A stretch of DNA of 64,000 nucleotides from Piscicola geometra (Eukaryota > Annelida > Clitellata > Hirudinida > Piscicolidae). Below the pieces are notes generated by a model. It was not told where the DNA came from and did no database searches. It saw only the letters and a program-made list of their open reading frames with translations. The position numbers were made by a program, and so were the translations under genes. Location of the stretch: the NCBI GenBank assembly GCA_943735955.1, contig OX030957.1, positions 8,249,757-8,313,756 of the forward strand, given 5' to 3'. Below are positions 49,757 to 64,000 of the stretch, one piece after another (the stretch's first letter is position 1; every line of letters begins with the position of its first letter).

Positions 49757-51329
49757 TAGAGGTCGGACATGGACGATTTTTCATTCCCGGTCCCGTCCCG
49801 TTCCCGAAATTTTTTTTCCCGTCCCGTCCCGTTCCCGATGGGACATCAGAATTTTGATTCCCGTCCCGTCCCGTTCCCGAAATTTTTTTTCCCGTCCCGT
49901 CCCGTTCCCGATGGGACATCAGAATTTTGATTCCCGTCCCGTCCCGTTCCCGAAATTTTTTTTCCCGTCCCGACTCGTTCCCGAAAGCTTTTTGTTTTTT
50001 TATTCATTTTCGTTGCCGTTTTTACTGGTCCCATACTTGCTAGTTCTAAAATTTCTTAAAATTTATTATTTGAAAGTCAGAGAATATTTCTTTTAATGAA
50101 ATAAAAAAACACGATTTAAAGTTCAATATTTATTGAAATGAAAGTATTGTTTTTGAGTTATTCAATCAAGTCTTTATTGCTTTTCACACGGGTTAAACCG
50201 TTAAGAGTTTCAGCTTTCAAATGAGATGATTTTGGGTCTGAGGTTAAACGACCACATATTGAAAAATTCTGTTCACAGCGAATATAACATGCAGATACAC
50301 TAAACAAAATTTTGGCTACTTCTTGTACTATTTTAAAATTGCTCATTTTACTCCAATAAAATAAAACATCTTTATAATTTTAAATTTTTTTGGGACGTAA
50401 TTGTGAATATTTGTTCAATTCATCCTCTTCTGAATTTTTTTCTTTGTTCATTATTACTAATTCTTCAATAATGTTAGAAATATGTTTTTTAACAACATTC
50501 TTATTCTCTACAACTGCAAATATAAAATCATTCGTATAATTTGATAGTATAATAATTTTATTATAATTTTTAAATTATAAAAACAAACATAATAGGTCTA
50601 AATAACCATCATTTGTTTTTTTCTCAAAGGCACTGCAGCTTGGTATGGCTGTAAAAAATTACATTTTTTCTAATGAAAGTCTTGGTATTTATTTCTCTTC
50701 TATCCCAAACTTTTTTCCTATTATTCTTTCATACTGGGGAGGCAACAGACATGCTGTCATACGAATAAGATCAATGGCATCTTTTCTTTTGTCGAAATGA
50801 TCAACTGAGCAATCATTTGGAAATTAATCATTCAAATTCAAAGTATTAATTTATAAAATTAAAATAATATAACTGACCATTTTGATTTCATCTGAAAAGT
50901 TTTCATCATCACCCATTTGTTCTAATCTCCCTAATCTTTGGACTCATCATAACAACTTCAAATGTAGTGTTGGAGGTTTAGATATTGGCAATAGTGGCTT
51001 CGTTATACTTTTCCATTGCATTTAATACTTATTTTAAGTACGGAGTATCGATGAAATAAAGATTTCCATACTTGGAAGTTTGCTGAAAAATCATTGAAGA
51101 ATCCAATCCCAATAACTGTTATTCCCGTTTTCCCGTTCCCGATTTAAAAGTTGATTCCCGTTCCCGTCTTTTCCCGTTCCCGATTTGAATGTTGATTCCC
51201 GTTCCCGTTCCCGTCCCGAAAACCTATTCCCGGTTCCCGAATTTTCCCGTCCCGAAATTAATTTTCATTCCCGTTCCCGCGGGAGTCCCGCGGGTACCCG
51301 ATCAGATCGGGTACCCGGTCCGACCTCTA
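49757..51329. mobile_element. Defective hAT transposon with 8-bp TSD and CCCGTTCCCGA repeats
   Basis: The ends TAGAGGTCGGAC and GTCCGACCTCTA are perfect 12-bp inverted repeats. ACGAGGAC is duplicated on both sides (49749-49756 and 51330-51337). The subterminal zones carry many copies of CCCGTCCCGTTCCCGA, including a duplicated block of about 65 bp at 49.80-49.98 kb. Inside, on the minus strand at 50.16-50.35 kb, is a hAT dimerisation-domain relic (FSVSACYIRCEQNFSICGRL, then HLKAETLNGL). The insertion interrupts an older sequence whose left side reads QFYRTVFADDVVLSELYED, with a FADD box like that of reverse transcriptases. Confidence 0.92.
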
Positions 51330-51337
51330 ACGAGGAC

Positions 51338-51897
51338 ATCGAATCAGTTCTATACATTTGATCCGAAAAAGTTTCAATTCTGGGTCTTCAACAAAAAGAC
51401 AAAGATCTTATCTCTCAGCGTCTTTTTCACAAAACAACCTGATCTGCTGGCTGATGGACATAAATCAAAAATGTGAATCATTATGTGTACCTTGTGGTAA
51501 TGATAGATGATCCCTGGGGTAGCTCATAAGAAATAACGTTGACTGGCATTGGCTTTTGGAGAGCTCAGAAATGGCTTCTGGCGCAATCGTATAAAAGAGG
51601 AAGAAAATCGACAATAACTTTTTATTTTTTTACATTAATTTTTAGGAAGACTTGCTTTCCTAATTATAAAAAAGGGACAACTGCCACCCAGGATACGCCT
51701 ATGTATCTGAATTAACCAGGGAGAGAAGATATTTGCTTCCAGATTTCAAGAGAAAATTTATTGAGTTCTTTTATCCTAAAAAACTACCCACAAAAATAAC
51801 CATATTTTTCGAGTTTATTGAAACCAAAAAATTGCTAAACATCTCTCTGTAGCACTAGAGAGTGTGATACAGAAGAAAAAGAAGGGTGGATTTCTGC
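51338..51897. other. Spacer left of eIF3c
   Basis: The first part continues the sequence interrupted by the hAT element. The rest should hold the 3' UTR of eIF3c (minus strand). No separate gene was recognised. Confidence 0.5.
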
Positions 51898-63383
<11,486 letters not shown>

Positions 63384-63796
63384 CTGTCACCGTGTGTTGT
63401 TGTGTGCGTGTGTTGCTGTGTGCGTGTGTTGTTGTGTGCGTGTGTTATTGTGTGCGTGTGATGTTGTGTGCATTTGTTGTTGTGTGCATGTGTTATTGTG
63501 TCCGTGTGTTGTTGTGTGCATTTGTTGTTGTGTGCATGTTTTTGTTGTTCTTAAAAGAATATGGTATATAAAGTTTTTGAAAGTTGTTGAATACATTTTA
63601 TTGGCATCCCATATTATTTTGTTAATAACTTTTGAAGGAAAATTTTATCAGCAATTTTTTCAAGTCTACTCAGTCTCATAACTCATTTTTTTAATGATTA
63701 AAATACTCCTTGGCTGTTTAAGTTGGTTCCACAAGTAGATTCTTAAAATAATAGTCGTTTTCTTTTTTTGCTTTTAGAAATTTGTTGACACAGAAT
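63384..63796. other. Left part of the intron upstream of the first visible eIF3c exon
   Basis: Begins with a TGTGTGTTGT/GCGTGTGTTGT repeat (63.39-63.54 kb), then AT-rich DNA. No further eIF3c exon was recognised, so the N-terminal exons are beyond the window. Confidence 0.6.
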
Positions 63797-63798
63797 AG

Positions 63799-64000
63799 AG
63801 GTCGAACATGGACGATTTTTCGTTCCCGGCCCCATACCGTCTCCGATTTTTTTCCCGTCCCGTTCCCGATGGCCATCTAAATTTTGATTTCTGTCCCGTC
63901 CCGTTCCCGCAACTCGTCCCGTCCCCGACCCCTTCCCGAAACTTTTTGACTCAGCCCCGACCCATTCCCGAAAAAAAATATTGTCTTTTCACTCATTTTC
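63799..64000. mobile_element. Left end of a second TAGAGGTCGGAC-type hAT element
   Basis: TAGAGGTCGAACATGGACGA, then TTTTTCGTTCCCGG and CCCGTCCCGTTCCCGATGG, matches the left end of the element at 49757 over more than 100 bp with several substitutions. It runs off the window edge, so its length and right end are unknown. Confidence 0.85.

Overview
This window is nuclear DNA from an invertebrate animal. It is AT-rich, its genes have several exons with GT-AG introns, and its proteins are typical of bilaterian animals (RGK GTPase, Mff, SLC25A44, neuronal calcium sensor, C-type lectin, eIF3c). Introns and spacers carry LINE, hAT and tRNA-SINE relics plus many microsatellites and minisatellites. 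Nothing bacterial or viral was seen. The phylum cannot be fixed from the sequence alone. Exon joins were worked out by hand from splice sites, reading phase and family similarity.

Left third (0-28 kb). An RGK-type small GTPase (+, 1.8-4.2 kb) is followed by a type I membrane receptor with a SUEL lectin domain, a CUB-like region, a sushi-like domain, one membrane helix and a long cytoplasmic tail (+, 5.6-14 kb). After a gene-poor stretch come three minus-strand genes: a small secreted CAP-like protein (18.9-19.7 kb), a secreted alpha-carbonic-anhydrase-related protein that has lost all three zinc histidines (23.6-25.2 kb), and a short mitochondrial fission factor (Mff) homologue (26.3-27.3 kb).

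Middle (28-45 kb). A LINE relic (28.4-29.2 kb) and a 1.85-kb hAT element with a perfect 8-bp target duplication (30.66-32.51 kb) precede a complete SLC25A44-type mitochondrial carrier (+, 33.4-35.3 kb). Two large minisatellites follow it (15-bp and 21-bp units). Next are a cysteine-rich PAN/apple-like gene (-, 37.5-38.5 kb), an N-myristoylated EF-hand protein of the neuronal calcium sensor family with introns made largely of trinucleotide repeats (+, 39.2-41.5 kb), and a secreted C-type lectin (-, 44-44.7 kb).

Right third (45-64 kb). A transposon graveyard (hAT relics, reverse-transcriptase relics, two SINE copies, a tRNA-Met-like relic, a 200-bp assembly gap and a defective hAT with intact ends and an 8-bp duplication) runs up to the eIF3c gene. 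That gene is on the minus strand, 51.9 to beyond 63.4 kb. Fourteen phase-consistent exons are visible and only the N-terminal part lies outside the window. Its introns hold a LINE fragment, CA repeats and 25-bp and 30-bp minisatellites.

The genes do not form a pathway or operon; each is an independent animal gene. The most unusual items are the SUEL-CUB-sushi receptor, the ligand-less carbonic anhydrase, the long N-terminal extension of the RGK GTPase and the repeat families. No clearly new biological system was found.
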